64,000 nt of DNA from Thiodiazotropha sp040791665 (GTDB lineage Bacteria > Pseudomonadota > Gammaproteobacteria > Chromatiales > Chromatiaceae). The position numbers and the translations under genes were made by a program. The notes beneath the pieces were generated by a model. It saw only the letters and a list, made by a program, of their open reading frames with translations. It was not told the origin of the DNA and ran no database searches. The DNA is taken from contig JBFNNX010000013.1 of NCBI GenBank assembly GCA_040791665.1, positions 1-64,000 of the forward strand, written 5' to 3'. Positions 17,419 to 27,085 of the stretch are shown piece after piece (the first letter of the stretch is position 1; each line of letters begins with the position of its first letter).

Positions 17419-19446
17419 TTATCGGTTTTGCGCCACCAGATCCCGCAGTGCCGCCTCGTCGAGGATAGCGACGCCCAGTTTCTCTGCTTTGTCCAGTTTC
17501 GACCCTGCCTCCTCCCCCGCCAACAGGTAATCGGTCTTTTTCGAAACACTGCCGGTCACCTTGGCGCCGAGGCTCTGCAGCATCTGCTTGACCTCATCCC
17601 GCGGTTTGCTCAGGGTGCCTGTGATGACCACTGTCTTACCCGACAATGGCTGCTGCTCAACAGGTTGTATTTCCACCGCCGGCCAATGAATGCCCGCCTC
17701 TATCAATTGCTCGATGACCTCCCTGTTGTGTGCCTGTCGAAAGAATGAATGAGTATGTGCCGCGACTATAGGCCCCACATCCGGGGTCTCTTGCAGTGCA
17801 TTTTCATCTGCCTGCTCCAGGGCCTCCAGGGTGGCGAATTGATTTGCCAGAGACTGGGCGGTCGCTTCCCCAACCTCTCTGATACCCAGTGCATAGAGAA
17901 AACGGTCAAGGGTGGTTGACTTGCTCTTCTCCAGGGCCTCCAGCAGGTTCTTAGCCGACTTCTCGGCCATGCGCTCCAGGGCGCTCAACTGCTCCAGGGT
18001 CAGTCGATACAGGTCCGCGGGGGTATCGACCAGTTCCTGCTCCACCAGTTGATCCACCAGCTTGTCGCCCAATCCCTCGATATCCATCGCCTTGCGCGAG
18101 GCGAAATGTTTCAGCGCCTCCTTGCGTTGCGCCGGACAGTAGAGACCGCCGCTGCAGCGGGCCACCGCCTCCCCTTCCGGCTTGATGATATCCGAATCGC
18201 ACACCGGGCAGGCCGTCGGCAGATCGACGGTCCGGGCGTCGGGCCGGCGCTGCTCCATGACCACGCTGACCACCTCCGGGATCACATCCCCCGCCCGCCT
18301 GACGATCACCGTATCGCCGGGCCGCACATCCTTGCGCATCACCTCATCCATGTTGTGCAGGGTGGCATTGCTGACCGTGACCCCGCCGACAAACACCGGG
18401 GTCAAGCGGGCCACCGGGGTGATCGCCCCTGTTCTGCCGACCTGAAACTCGATGGCCTCGACCTGGGTCATCTCCTCCTGGGCCGGGAATTTATAGGCGA
18501 TCGCCCAGCGAGGGGCCCGGGATACGAAACCTAGCCGCTGTTGCAGATCGAGGTCGTCGACCTTGAACACCACGCCATCGATGTCATAGGGCAGTCCATC
18601 CCGCTGCTGTACGATGCGCTGAAAATAGTCGATACACCCTTCCACACCGGTAACCACTTCATGCAGCGGTGATATGGGCAAGCCCCATTGGCGCAGCCGG
18701 CGAATGCCCCCGCTTTGCCGTTCGGCGATGGGTGCCGGTACGACTTCGCCAAGTCCGTAGGCATAGAATGATAGGGGACGCTGGGCGGTTAGACGGGGGT
18801 CGAGCTGGCGCAATGAACCGGCGGCGGCATTGCGGGGGTTGACGAAACCCTTTTCACCCTGCTCCCGGGCACGCTTGTTCAATACCTCGAATCCCTGGTG
18901 GGGTATGAACACCTCGCCCCTTACCTCGAGGATATCCGGCCAGTCGTCGCCCTGCAGCGACAAGGGGATCGCCTTGATGGTGCGTACATTACTGGTGACA
19001 TCCTCCCCCCGGCTGCCATCGCCCCGGGTTGCGCCCTGCACCAGGCTGCCCTTTTCGTAGCGCAGGCTGACCGCCAGGCCGTCGAGTTTAGGTTCGGCCA
19101 GGTAGCGGATAGCCTGGTCGCCCTCCAGCTTCAGCCGATCGCGGATGCGCCGTTCGAACTCCCCTATCTCCTCTTCGCCGAAGGCGTTGTCGAGGGAGAG
19201 CATGGGCAGCCGATGAACCACCTCCTCGAAACCATCCAAGGGTTTGTCCCCCACCCGCTGGGTGGGCGAATCGGGGGTGACCAATTGCGGGTATTCCGAC
19301 TCAAGTTGCTGCAGTTCACGCAGCAAGCGGTCGTAGGCGGCATCCGGTATCTTCGGATCGTCGAAGACATAGTATTGCCGGTTGTGGTAGTTGATATCGA
19401 TGCGCAGGGTTTCGATGCGCTGCGCCGCATCGGCCTTTTTGTTCAA
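17419..19446 (-). CDS. ligA: NAD-dependent DNA ligase LigA
   Basis: The 675-residue enzyme seals nicks using NAD+. Domains in order are the Ia NAD-binding region, the adenylation domain with the KLDG nucleophile lysine at about 120, the OB fold, a four-cysteine zinc finger (CPVC ... C ... C at about 409-433), the HhH domain, and a C-terminal BRCT domain. The start codon is TTG 19446, overlapping the zipA TGA stop; a GGAG on the minus strand about 8 bp upstream supports it. Length and motifs are normal. zipA-ligA adjacency is standard in gammaproteobacteria. Confidence 0.97.
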   Translation of the reverse strand: MNKKADAAQRIETLRIDINYHNRQYYVFDDPKIPDAAYDRLLRELQQLESEYPQLVTPDSPTQRVGDKPLDGFEEVVHRLPMLSLDNAFGEEEIGEFERRIRDRLKLEGDQAIRYLAEPKLDGLAVSLRYEKGSLVQGATRGDGSRGEDVTSNVRTIKAIPLSLQGDDWPDILEVRGEVFIPHQGFEVLNKRAREQGEKGFVNPRNAAAGSLRQLDPRLTAQRPLSFYAYGLGEVVPAPIAERQSGGIRRLRQWGLPISPLHEVVTGVEGCIDYFQRIVQQRDGLPYDIDGVVFKVDDLDLQQRLGFVSRAPRWAIAYKFPAQEEMTQVEAIEFQVGRTGAITPVARLTPVFVGGVTVSNATLHNMDEVMRKDVRPGDTVIVRRAGDVIPEVVSVVMEQRRPDARTVDLPTACPVCDSDIIKPEGEAVARCSGGLYCPAQRKEALKHFASRKAMDIEGLGDKLVDQLVEQELVDTPADLYRLTLEQLSALERMAEKSAKNLLEALEKSKSTTLDRFLYALGIREVGEATAQSLANQFATLEALEQADENALQETPDVGPIVAAHTHSFFRQAHNREVIEQLIEAGIHWPAVEIQPVEQQPLSGKTVVITGTLSKPRDEVKQMLQSLGAKVTGSVSKKTDYLLAGEEAGSKLDKAEKLGVAILDEAALRDLVAQNR

Positions 19447-20291
19447 CCCTTGCTCCGGGCCAATTGGACCTGGCGCCGGTGCTCCATGATCTCACCGCGC
19501 ATATGTTCGATGGTCTGTTTGGTAAGGGCACTATGGGTTTCGTCCTGCAGTTCCCCATCCAGTATGGCGGCCAGGCGCTCTGCGGTAAAGAGCATATCCG
19601 CAAAGATCGCCAAGCTGTCACCGGGTCCGGGCAACTGGGTAAAGAGGGTCAGGCCGGGCGTGGAGAAGTCATCGACATCCTGCTTGGGAAACACGCCGGG
19701 TTCCACCATGCTGGCCACATTGAACTGCGGGTTGCTGCCGTCGGTGGCGATGCGATGATAGATCGAAAGTTCACCCAGAATAAGGCCGGTTTCCTGCATC
19801 GCCTTCTGAATCGCCGGACCGGTAAACGGCTCTGAACGTGCGCGCAGATTGATCTGAATAATCAGCACCGGTACGTCGACCGGTGACTCCTCCTGGGCGC
19901 TGAAACCGAACAGATCCTGCTGCTCCGGATCCGAGGATGCGGATTCGCTGTCGGTGGTCAACTCAAGCTCGGGACTATCATCGTCCTCCGACTGCATGGT
20001 TCCGATCTCATCGACCTCCTGGTTCAGCAGTTCAGTATCCTCTTCATCCCAGTCGATCCAGGTATCATCACCCTCCGGGGATACAATTGTTGCTTGTTCA
20101 TCAGGGTGTTCAACCTGTTCGACAACCATCTCTGCCGGCGCTACCTCGTGAGCCGAATTCACCCTCTCAACCCTGCGCTTGCGCGCCTGGGCTGAATCGC
20201 GTTTGCGGCGATTGGTCTCATACAGGTAGATGCCGGCCAGGAAGACACAGCCGAGTACCAACAGAACGATGCGCAATGTCATGGCATCCAT
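19443..20291 (-). CDS. zipA: Cell division protein ZipA
   Basis: ZipA anchors FtsZ to the inner membrane and is essential for the early divisome. The 282-residue protein has an N-terminal membrane helix (about 5-24), a short basic stretch, a long acidic linker with few hydrophobics (about 45-130), and the C-terminal FtsZ-binding domain (about 140-280) with VLIIQINLRARSEPF and LTLFTQLPGPGD segments. It lies 2 bp downstream of smc and overlaps ligA, giving the canonical smc-zipA-ligA operon. The linker is E/D-rich rather than the P/Q-rich type of enterics. Confidence 0.93.
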   Translation of the reverse strand: MDAMTLRIVLLVLGCVFLAGIYLYETNRRKRDSAQARKRRVERVNSAHEVAPAEMVVEQVEHPDEQATIVSPEGDDTWIDWDEEDTELLNQEVDEIGTMQSEDDDSPELELTTDSESASSDPEQQDLFGFSAQEESPVDVPVLIIQINLRARSEPFTGPAIQKAMQETGLILGELSIYHRIATDGSNPQFNVASMVEPGVFPKQDVDDFSTPGLTLFTQLPGPGDSLAIFADMLFTAERLAAILDGELQDETHSALTKQTIEHMRGEIMEHRRQVQLARSKG

Positions 20292-20293
20292 GG

Positions 20294-23200
20294 TTAAATT
20301 GCGGCCAGTTGTGCCGCCTCCTCCACATCGACGGTGACCAGGCGCGACACGCCCGGCTCATGCATGGTGACCCCCGATAGCTGATTGGCGATCTCCATGG
20401 TGATCTTGTTATGGGTGATGAAGATGAATTGTACCTGATCGGACATATCCCTCACCATATCGCAGAAACGTCCTACATTGGCATCGTCCAGCGGCGCATC
20501 AACCTCGTCGAGCATACAGAATGGCGCCGGGTTGAGCTGAAAGATCGCAAATACCATGGCCACGGCTGTCAGCGCCTTTTCCCCACCCGACAGGAGATGG
20601 ATGCTGGTATTACGCTTACCCGGGGGACGGGCCATCACCGTCACGCCGGTATCCAGCAGATCCTCACCGGTCAACTCCAGATAGGCATGCCCGCCGCCAA
20701 AGAGACGGGGAAACAGCTCTTTGATACCTGAATTGACCTTGTCGAAGGTCTCCTTGAAACGGGTACGGGTCTCCCGGTCGATTTTGCGAATCGCGTTTTC
20801 AAGCGTCTCCAGGGATCGGGAGATATCCTCGTGTTGCTCGTCCAGATACTTGAGGCGCTCCGACTGCTCTTGAAACTCATCGATCGCCGCCAGATTGATG
20901 GGACCCAGCCGCTGGATGCGATTCGCCAGCCGTTCCGCCCGCTCCTGCCATGCCTCCTCTGTGGCATCCCCGTCCATGGTCTTGAACAACTCCTCGGCAT
21001 CCAGGCCGCCCTCGTGCAGCTGCTCCTGCAAAGTCATGCAGCGAACATTCACCTCCTGGCTTTGCAGACGGGCCTGGTTGAGCTTGTCCCGCCGCTGCTG
21101 TACCTGCTGCTCCGCGACATGACGCTCCTGTTCCATCTTACGCAGGTGTCCATCGACATCCTCAAGGTTGCTGCGCACCTCGTTCAAGGCCTTGTCTATG
21201 GCTGTCCGATCCGACAGTTTCTGATTCAGCATCGCCAGCTGTTGCTGCAGGGGCGCTTCGCTGTTATCCAGAGTGGTTTTCAACTCCTCCCGCCGATGGG
21301 TAAGCTGAGCCAACTGACTGCCCGCCCGTTGCAGATTTTGCGTCAGGGAGGTATGAGCGGTACGCATCGATTCCACCCGCAACGCCATCTCATGGGTCGA
21401 AGCGCGCTGCTGGTTGAGACGCTCTCGCGCCTCTGCAACCCGCTCGCGCAGCTCATCCCGCAGCTTCACCAGCGATTCACGACGACTGCCCAGGTTCTCG
21501 ATCGCCTCCAAGGCTTCATGCAGGCGCAACCGGGTCTCTTCCATCAACTCTTTGTCGTTGTTGATCTGATCGGCGATCTCCTGCTGTTCGTGCTGCAGCT
21601 GTTCGCGGCGTTGCCGGAGATGATCGGCGCGGGTGCGCTTACCGCTCAGGCTGGCGCGTATTTCAGACAGCGCCCGATTGAGCCGGTTGAAACCGGCCTG
21701 GGCCTGTTCCCGGCTGTGTTCCGATTGCTTGAGCGATTCCCTTCCCTGCTCAAGAGCGGCGACGAGTTCCGAAACGTTATCCTCTCGCTCCACAAGAGTC
21801 TGTTTCAGGTTGCGAAGCTCCTCCTCTCTGGCCAGTACGCCTGCGTTCTCATCCGACTCACGGCTGACTCTCAACCAGTCGGGACCCAGCCAAAAGCCAT
21901 CCGGGGTTACCAGTGTCTCGCCCGCCTTCAAGCCTTGTCGCCTTGCCAGGGCATCGTGAACGGTATCCGCCAGTTTCACCCCGCCAAGCAGTGACTCCAA
22001 TCTCCAGGCCGATGTAACCTTGGACAGCAGGCTATCCTCTCCGGCGATGTAATCATGTCCGGTCCCGACTCGGGTATCCCAAAAGGTGAGCGCCCCTTTC
22101 TCCAGTTGAGACAACTGCTCATGGAGTTGGCCGATGTCATCCACACAGACGGCCTGCAGATGGAAACCCAACACCAACTCCACCGCCTGCTGCCAACGGG
22201 GCTCCACCTTGATCTCCTGGGCCAGGCGCTTGGCGCCGCTGAGCTGACTCTTCTCGAGCCACTCCACCCCTTCGTCCAGTTGACCCAGGGCCGCCTGCTG
22301 TAGCGCCTCCAAGGAGGCCAAACGTCCTTTATTGGATTGAAAATCGGCGCGGGCCCGATCCAGACGGTTGGCGGTTTGACTGTTCTTCTCCCGCTGCTGA
22401 TTGATCAGCTCCACCGCCTGATCGAGTTGGCCGTGCAGGGCATCCGCCTCGCTCTTCTGCCGGTTCTCATCCGATTCGAGGGCGGTGATTTCGCCCAGCA
22501 GCTGGCTGTCATCGAGGCGTCCCAGCTCCTCATCCAGGCGCTGCAGCCGCCGTTCAAGATTACCCCCCTGCTGTTCCAGGTGGTTTATCCGGGTGCGCTC
22601 GACCTGGGCCGTTTGGGCCGGTTCAGCCGCTTTTTGGTTGAACTGTTCCCACTCATGCTGCCAGGCCTGCATCGCCTGTTCGGCCTCGTGCAAAGCCTCG
22701 GAGTGCTTGGCCTCCTCACCTCGCGCCTGATCCAGCTTCGGTTGCTCTTGTTGCAGGCTGGCGTTGAGTTCCGTCAAGCGCTCTTCGTCCTGGGCTTTAT
22801 GGGCCTCAGACTCCTGCAGGGCCTGTTCCACCTGCTCCAGATCCTGCTGCTGCTGACGTTGTGAATCGCGGGCATATTGGATCGCCTGTTCCAACCCGCT
22901 GATCTCCGCCCCCAGGCTGTAGAATTTGCCCTGGACCTCGTTGAACCGATCGTTGACTTGCGTATGTTTGTCACGGTCCGATTCGATTGCCGCTTCCAAC
23001 TTGCGCTGCTCGGCAATGGCTTCCTCGAGTCTGTTCTGCAGCTCCGCAATTTTTCGCTGGCGCTGCTCGAGATCCAGATGCAGGCTGCGCCAGCGCAGGG
23101 CCAGCAACTCGGCCTTGACCTGACGCTCCTGCTGTTTCAGCTCCTGATACTTTTCCGCGGTGGCGGCCTGGCGCTTGAGATGCTGCAGCTGCTTGGATAC

Positions 23201-23800
23201 CTCTTCCCGCAGATCGGTCAGGCGTTCGAGGTTCTCCCGGGTATGGCGGATACGGTTCTCCGTCTCGCGGCGGCGCTCTTTGTATTTCGAAATGCCTGCC
23301 GCCTCCTCCAGGAAGCTGCGCAGATCCTCCGGACGCGCCTCGATCAGGCGTGAGATCATGCCTTGTTCGATGATGGAGTAGCTGCGGGGTCCAAGGCCTG
23401 TACCGAGGAACAGATTGGTGATATCCCTGCGCCGGCAGCGTACGCTGTTGAGGTAGTAGAGAGACTGGCCGTCACGGGAGACCTGGCGCTTGACCGAGAT
23501 CTGGTTATATTGGGCGTACTGGCCACCCGCCCGACCCTCCGAATTGTCGAACAGCAGTTCAATGGTCGCGGCGCCAACCGGCTTGCGCACACTCGAACCG
23601 TTGAAGATAACATCCGCCATCGATTCGCCACGCAGCATCTTGGCCGAGCTTTCGCCCATGACCCAGCGCACGGCATCGATGACATTGGATTTTCCACATC
23701 CATTTGGCCCAACGATTCCGACCAGATTGCTTGGAATCGGCACTGTGGTTGGATCGACGAATGATTTAAATCCGGCGAGCTTGATTTTCTCCAGACGCAT
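20294..23800 (-). CDS. smc: Chromosome partition protein SMC
   Basis: The 1168-residue condensin ATPase has its N-terminal Walker A at GPNGCGKSN (about 31-39), a first coiled coil (about 165-500), a hinge (about 510-650, with the conserved GHDYIAGED-like segment), a second coiled coil (about 680-1000), and the C-terminal head with signature LSGGEKALTAVA and Walker B CMLDEVDAPLDD. Length and order are normal. It works with ScpA and ScpB, encoded at 4960-6607. It leads smc-zipA-ligA and diverges from queF. Confidence 0.97.
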   Translation of the reverse strand: MRLEKIKLAGFKSFVDPTTVPIPSNLVGIVGPNGCGKSNVIDAVRWVMGESSAKMLRGESMADVIFNGSSVRKPVGAATIELLFDNSEGRAGGQYAQYNQISVKRQVSRDGQSLYYLNSVRCRRRDITNLFLGTGLGPRSYSIIEQGMISRLIEARPEDLRSFLEEAAGISKYKERRRETENRIRHTRENLERLTDLREEVSKQLQHLKRQAATAEKYQELKQQERQVKAELLALRWRSLHLDLEQRQRKIAELQNRLEEAIAEQRKLEAAIESDRDKHTQVNDRFNEVQGKFYSLGAEISGLEQAIQYARDSQRQQQQDLEQVEQALQESEAHKAQDEERLTELNASLQQEQPKLDQARGEEAKHSEALHEAEQAMQAWQHEWEQFNQKAAEPAQTAQVERTRINHLEQQGGNLERRLQRLDEELGRLDDSQLLGEITALESDENRQKSEADALHGQLDQAVELINQQREKNSQTANRLDRARADFQSNKGRLASLEALQQAALGQLDEGVEWLEKSQLSGAKRLAQEIKVEPRWQQAVELVLGFHLQAVCVDDIGQLHEQLSQLEKGALTFWDTRVGTGHDYIAGEDSLLSKVTSAWRLESLLGGVKLADTVHDALARRQGLKAGETLVTPDGFWLGPDWLRVSRESDENAGVLAREEELRNLKQTLVEREDNVSELVAALEQGRESLKQSEHSREQAQAGFNRLNRALSEIRASLSGKRTRADHLRQRREQLQHEQQEIADQINNDKELMEETRLRLHEALEAIENLGSRRESLVKLRDELRERVAEARERLNQQRASTHEMALRVESMRTAHTSLTQNLQRAGSQLAQLTHRREELKTTLDNSEAPLQQQLAMLNQKLSDRTAIDKALNEVRSNLEDVDGHLRKMEQERHVAEQQVQQRRDKLNQARLQSQEVNVRCMTLQEQLHEGGLDAEELFKTMDGDATEEAWQERAERLANRIQRLGPINLAAIDEFQEQSERLKYLDEQHEDISRSLETLENAIRKIDRETRTRFKETFDKVNSGIKELFPRLFGGGHAYLELTGEDLLDTGVTVMARPPGKRNTSIHLLSGGEKALTAVAMVFAIFQLNPAPFCMLDEVDAPLDDANVGRFCDMVRDMSDQVQFIFITHNKITMEIANQLSGVTMHEPGVSRLVTVDVEEAAQLAAI

Positions 23801-23913
23801 GGGCGGCTAAGATACACCAAAGAGGGGGATTGTTACAGAGTGCAGTTCAATTTTTTACACTTTAACTTTTTAATGTAAGCTATTGTTTTTATTAATTTAT
23901 AGAAGCAACTCTT

Positions 23914-23940
23914 TTGGCCGGGTTCAGGCTCGAGTATAAT
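23914..23940 (+). promoter_or_regulatory. Candidate promoter for queF
   Basis: A perfect -10 hexamer TATAAT is at 23935-23940, about 33 bp before the queF ATG, with a weak -35 TTGGCC at 23914-23919 (15-bp spacing, slightly short). No preQ1-riboswitch-like leader fits in the remaining space. Confidence 0.4.
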
Positions 23941-23973
23941 TCTTCGCCATTTTACCGACGAGACAAGTAGACC

Positions 23974-24363
23974 ATGCCCAGTCAACCGAGCAAAGATCTT
24001 GAAACCTTTGATAATCCCCAGCCGGATAGAGACTATACGATACGTATCAATATCCCGGAGTTCACCTGTCTCTGCCCAAAGACCGGGCAGCCCGACTTTG
24101 CCGAGATGACCCTGGAGTATGTACCCGACAAGCTGTGTGTCGAATTGAAGGCATTGAAGATGTATATCTGGTCATTCCGTGACCAGGGCGCCTTCCACGA
24201 AGCGGTCACCAATGAGATTCTCAGCGATCTCGTTCAAGCCACTCAGCCCCGCTTCATGCGCCTGACCGCCGAATTCAATGTACGCGGCGGGATCTATACC
24301 ACCGTTGTCGTCGAGCACCGTGCGGATAACTGGATTTCTCCTGCCGCTGTAAGATTGCCTTGA
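23974..24363 (+). CDS. queF: NADPH-dependent 7-cyano-7-deazaguanine reductase QueF (short type)
   Basis: QueF reduces preQ0 to preQ1 in queuosine tRNA-modification synthesis. The 129-residue protein is the short unimodular type. The catalytic cysteine is C34 in CLCPKTGQPDF with the acid D41. The QueF motif ELKALKMYIWSFRDQGAFHE follows, and an E/N NEI motif comes near 80. Monomers assemble as tunnel-fold multimers in this subfamily. It is transcribed rightward, alone or with the kinase 64 bp downstream. Confidence 0.95.
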   Translation: MPSQPSKDLETFDNPQPDRDYTIRINIPEFTCLCPKTGQPDFAEMTLEYVPDKLCVELKALKMYIWSFRDQGAFHEAVTNEILSDLVQATQPRFMRLTAEFNVRGGIYTTVVVEHRADNWISPAAVRLP

Positions 24364-24427
24364 TAGCCGCGAACACAGCCTGTTCGGAAAGAAACCGACG
24401 GGTAAGCCTGCGCCAGGCCGTTCGCAG

Positions 24428-25705
24428 ATGAACCTCTATATCGGCATCGATCTGGGTACCTCCGGCTGTCGAGCCGTCGCCATCGATGACGCTGAGACCA
24501 TCCGGATCTCCGCAAGCAGACCCCTGCCGAGTCCGGAGACACCGCAACCGCATCAGAGCCAGCAAGACCCTGAGATCTGGTGGCAAACCCTGGTAGAGGT
24601 TTTGACCGAGATCGGCAGGGCCTGCGACGACAATACAATTGCGGCAATCGCCGTGGATGGCACATCCTCGAGCCTGTTGCTATCGGATCAACAGGGCAAA
24701 CCGCTGACGCCGGCTTTGATGTATAACGACAGCCGTAGCATGGAACAACTGTCGTTTTTGAAAACAATCGCGCCCGAAGGCAGCCCTGTGTTGAGCGCCT
24801 CCTCGAGCCTGGCCAAGCTGCTCCATCTTCGTCAAAACCTCTCCACCGATCGTTATCTTGTCCGCCACCAGGCAGACTGGATCCTTGGCAGACTGTGCGG
24901 CGACTATCGCTACAGCGATGAGAATAATGTCCTGAAATTGGGCTATGATCCGATCCGGCGCCAATGGCCCCGCTGGCTGGATAAGTTGCAGGTTGACGGT
25001 GATGTGCTGCCAAAGGTCGTGCCCGGCGCCACCAGGATCGGTGAGCTGTGCCGGCAGGCCGCTGAAGCCACCTCTCTCCCACAGGGTATACCTATCGTCG
25101 CCGGCACAACGGACGGCAACGCGGCCTTTCTGGCTACCCGTGCCAACGAGATCGGTGAGGCGGTAAGCTCCCTCGGCAGTACGCTGGTGCTCAAGATACT
25201 CTCAGACAAACCGGTATTCGCCGCCGAATTTGGCGTCTACAGTCATCGCCTGGGAGATCGCTGGCTGGTAAGTGGCGCCTCCAACAGTGGCGGCGCGGTG
25301 CTGGCCAGCTATTTCAGCAACGAGGAGATGGCACGCATGACCCCGGACCTGCAACCGGATCAACCCACCGGTCTCGATTACTACCCCCTGCTGTCGCCCG
25401 GTGAACGTTTCCCCCTCAATGACGCCGGCTATCAACCCCGGTTGCAGCCACGCCCTGCTGATGACCGGCGTTTTTTTCAGGGGATGCTGGAGGGTATCGC
25501 CACCATCGAAGCAACAGGCTATGGTCTATTGAGGCAATTGGGGGCGCCAAAGCCACGATGTGTCTATTCCATCGGCGGTGGCGCACTGAATGAAGCATGG
25601 CGTCGGATTCGACAACGAAGGCTGTCCGTACCTGTGATCACGGCCTCTCAACAAGAGGCCGCCTTCGGTACCGCCCTGCTGGCGATGAGAGGCGTACTGG
25701 GCTGA
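24428..25705 (+). CDS. FGGY-family sugar kinase, D-ribulose kinase-like
   Basis: The 425-residue protein has the FGGY (hexokinase/actin fold) architecture, with N-terminal phosphate loop GIDLGTSGCRAVAID, central AVDGTSSSLLL and TTDGNAAFLA, and the C-terminal LGSTLVLKI and SIGGGALNEAW segments. These blocks resemble the D-ribulose kinase group (plant XK-1 and cyanobacterial SePSK) more than bacterial xylulokinase, and it is shorter than XylB. The expected reaction is D-ribulose plus ATP to D-ribulose 5-phosphate. It ends about 165 bp before the DUF2235 gene, so it is probably not part of that locus. Confidence 0.8.
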   Translation: MNLYIGIDLGTSGCRAVAIDDAETIRISASRPLPSPETPQPHQSQQDPEIWWQTLVEVLTEIGRACDDNTIAAIAVDGTSSSLLLSDQQGKPLTPALMYNDSRSMEQLSFLKTIAPEGSPVLSASSSLAKLLHLRQNLSTDRYLVRHQADWILGRLCGDYRYSDENNVLKLGYDPIRRQWPRWLDKLQVDGDVLPKVVPGATRIGELCRQAAEATSLPQGIPIVAGTTDGNAAFLATRANEIGEAVSSLGSTLVLKILSDKPVFAAEFGVYSHRLGDRWLVSGASNSGGAVLASYFSNEEMARMTPDLQPDQPTGLDYYPLLSPGERFPLNDAGYQPRLQPRPADDRRFFQGMLEGIATIEATGYGLLRQLGAPKPRCVYSIGGGALNEAWRRIRQRRLSVPVITASQQEAAFGTALLAMRGVLG

Positions 25706-25801
25706 CAGCTTAGCCGGAATTGTATGGCGACTGTCGATCTAAGGAACCAAACAAATGTTGCCGGTCAAGAGTAATAATCCCAATCGAGGTTAAGTGACAA
25801 C

Positions 25802-25825
25802 AGACCGGCCCTGGTCTATATAGAA
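25802..25825 (+). promoter_or_regulatory. Possible promoter and operator ahead of the DUF2235-MBL-CHAT-TIR cluster
   Basis: AGACC (25802-25806) and GGTCT (25813-25817) form an inverted repeat that abuts a TATATA -10-like box (about 25816-25822). The first gene starts about 50 bp downstream at ATG 25872 behind a GGAG. The arrangement fits a repressor-blocked promoter, but no regulator gene is adjacent and the repeat arms are short. Confidence 0.3.
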
Positions 25826-25871
25826 TGGAACATTGAATAATAAATCCTAAACCGACCATGGAGCTGGTACG

Positions 25872-27029
25872 ATGCGAAGAATCATCATATGTCTCGATGG
25901 AACCTGGGCAAGCCCCGGGAATCAAGTGGAACGGGGTGACGGAACCGAAGTCCACAAGCCCTCCAATGTACTCAAAACCTATCGCGCTGTTCTGCCTCTG
26001 TCTGAAGATGGAATCGATCAGATCTCCTACTACGACGAAGGTGTCGGCGCTCTTTCGGCACAACGAGGATTACGTAACAAGGCGCTGGCCAAACTCGATT
26101 CCGTGCTGGGCGGTGCCTGGGGTGCGGGTTTTGAACAGAATATCGAAGCCGCCTACACCTTCATCGCGGGCAACAAACTACCGGACGACGAGATCTTCGT
26201 CTTCGGTTTCAGCCGGGGCGCGGGGCAGGCGCGCAGTCTGTGCCGTTTCATCGACTGGATGGGGGGTATGCTGCACAAACGCGATGCCTACTTCATCCCG
26301 GACTTCTTCAAACACTATATCGAAACCGAGGCGGCTGATGGCGCAGCCCAGGAACTCCGGCAGAAACTGATCGCCAGCGGCAAAAAGATCGAGCCACCCC
26401 TCCCGACCAAGATACGATTTCTCGGAGTCTACGATACCGTACTGGCCCTGGGGTCCCGGTTACGCGCCGATTTCGATAGAGAGGAGCGGACCACGGCGCC
26501 CGGACTCAGTTTCCATGTAGGCGATAAACCACCAGGCATTGTCAGTGTGGCCAGGCAGGCCTTGGCCATCGATGAGCGCCGTACCGATTTCCGTCCCGAG
26601 ATCTGGCGAGACACTCACTCCGATCAGTCGGTGGAACAGCGTTGGTTTCCCGGTGTGCACACCAGTATCGGCGGCGGTTATGCCAACGACGGTCTCGCCA
26701 ACGGGGCTCTACAGTGGATGATCGATGACGCCAAGCAGGAAGGGCTTGCTGTGGACGACAAATTCCTCGGCTACTACAGACCCTGGTTCGGCGATACGCG
26801 GAACGACTCATTTACCGGTTTCATGAAACTCAGGGGCTGGATCAAGGGGCTCATCGGCGAGAGTGGCGATCGCGACCTGGTCGCCACGCGTGACCATGCC
26901 GGTATAGATGTCCACGATTCGGCGATCAAGCTGCTCATACACGACCATACATACAGGCCAGACAACCTGCTGGCATTCATTCACCAGCGGCCGGATCTTT
27001 TGGCCAAACTGCCCGCAGGCATTATTTAA
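25872..27029 (+). CDS. DUF2235 (Tle1-like) alpha/beta-hydrolase
   Basis: The 385-residue protein is a stand-alone DUF2235 hydrolase, the fold of the Tle1 phospholipase effectors. It starts with the family motif CLDGTW, has nucleophile elbow GFSRG with S114, and candidate partners D188 (GVYDTV) and H263 (GVHTSIGGGY), so a complete Ser-Asp-His triad is likely. There is no signal peptide, transmembrane helix or VgrG/PAAR fusion, and no type VI gene is nearby, so a cytoplasmic role on the cell's own lipids or a small ester is more likely than secretion. It is the first gene of a four-gene same-strand cluster. Confidence 0.88.
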   Translation: MRRIIICLDGTWASPGNQVERGDGTEVHKPSNVLKTYRAVLPLSEDGIDQISYYDEGVGALSAQRGLRNKALAKLDSVLGGAWGAGFEQNIEAAYTFIAGNKLPDDEIFVFGFSRGAGQARSLCRFIDWMGGMLHKRDAYFIPDFFKHYIETEAADGAAQELRQKLIASGKKIEPPLPTKIRFLGVYDTVLALGSRLRADFDREERTTAPGLSFHVGDKPPGIVSVARQALAIDERRTDFRPEIWRDTHSDQSVEQRWFPGVHTSIGGGYANDGLANGALQWMIDDAKQEGLAVDDKFLGYYRPWFGDTRNDSFTGFMKLRGWIKGLIGESGDRDLVATRDHAGIDVHDSAIKLLIHDHTYRPDNLLAFIHQRPDLLAKLPAGII

Positions 27030-27085
27030 CGACAGTACCCTGCTGCCGGATAGACAAAACAACAAAATAGAAGGGATGACACAAG

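Noticed and set aside
20831..21994. 387-codon rightward open frame inside smc
   Set aside because: It is antisense to the SMC coiled coil, is leucine/glutamine-rich as expected for such a shadow, and has no domain.
25872..27029. Type VI secretion effector (Tle1)
   Set aside because: DUF2235 is the Tle1 fold, but no VgrG, PAAR, chaperone or immunity gene is near, and the neighbours are CHAT, TIR and MBL genes.
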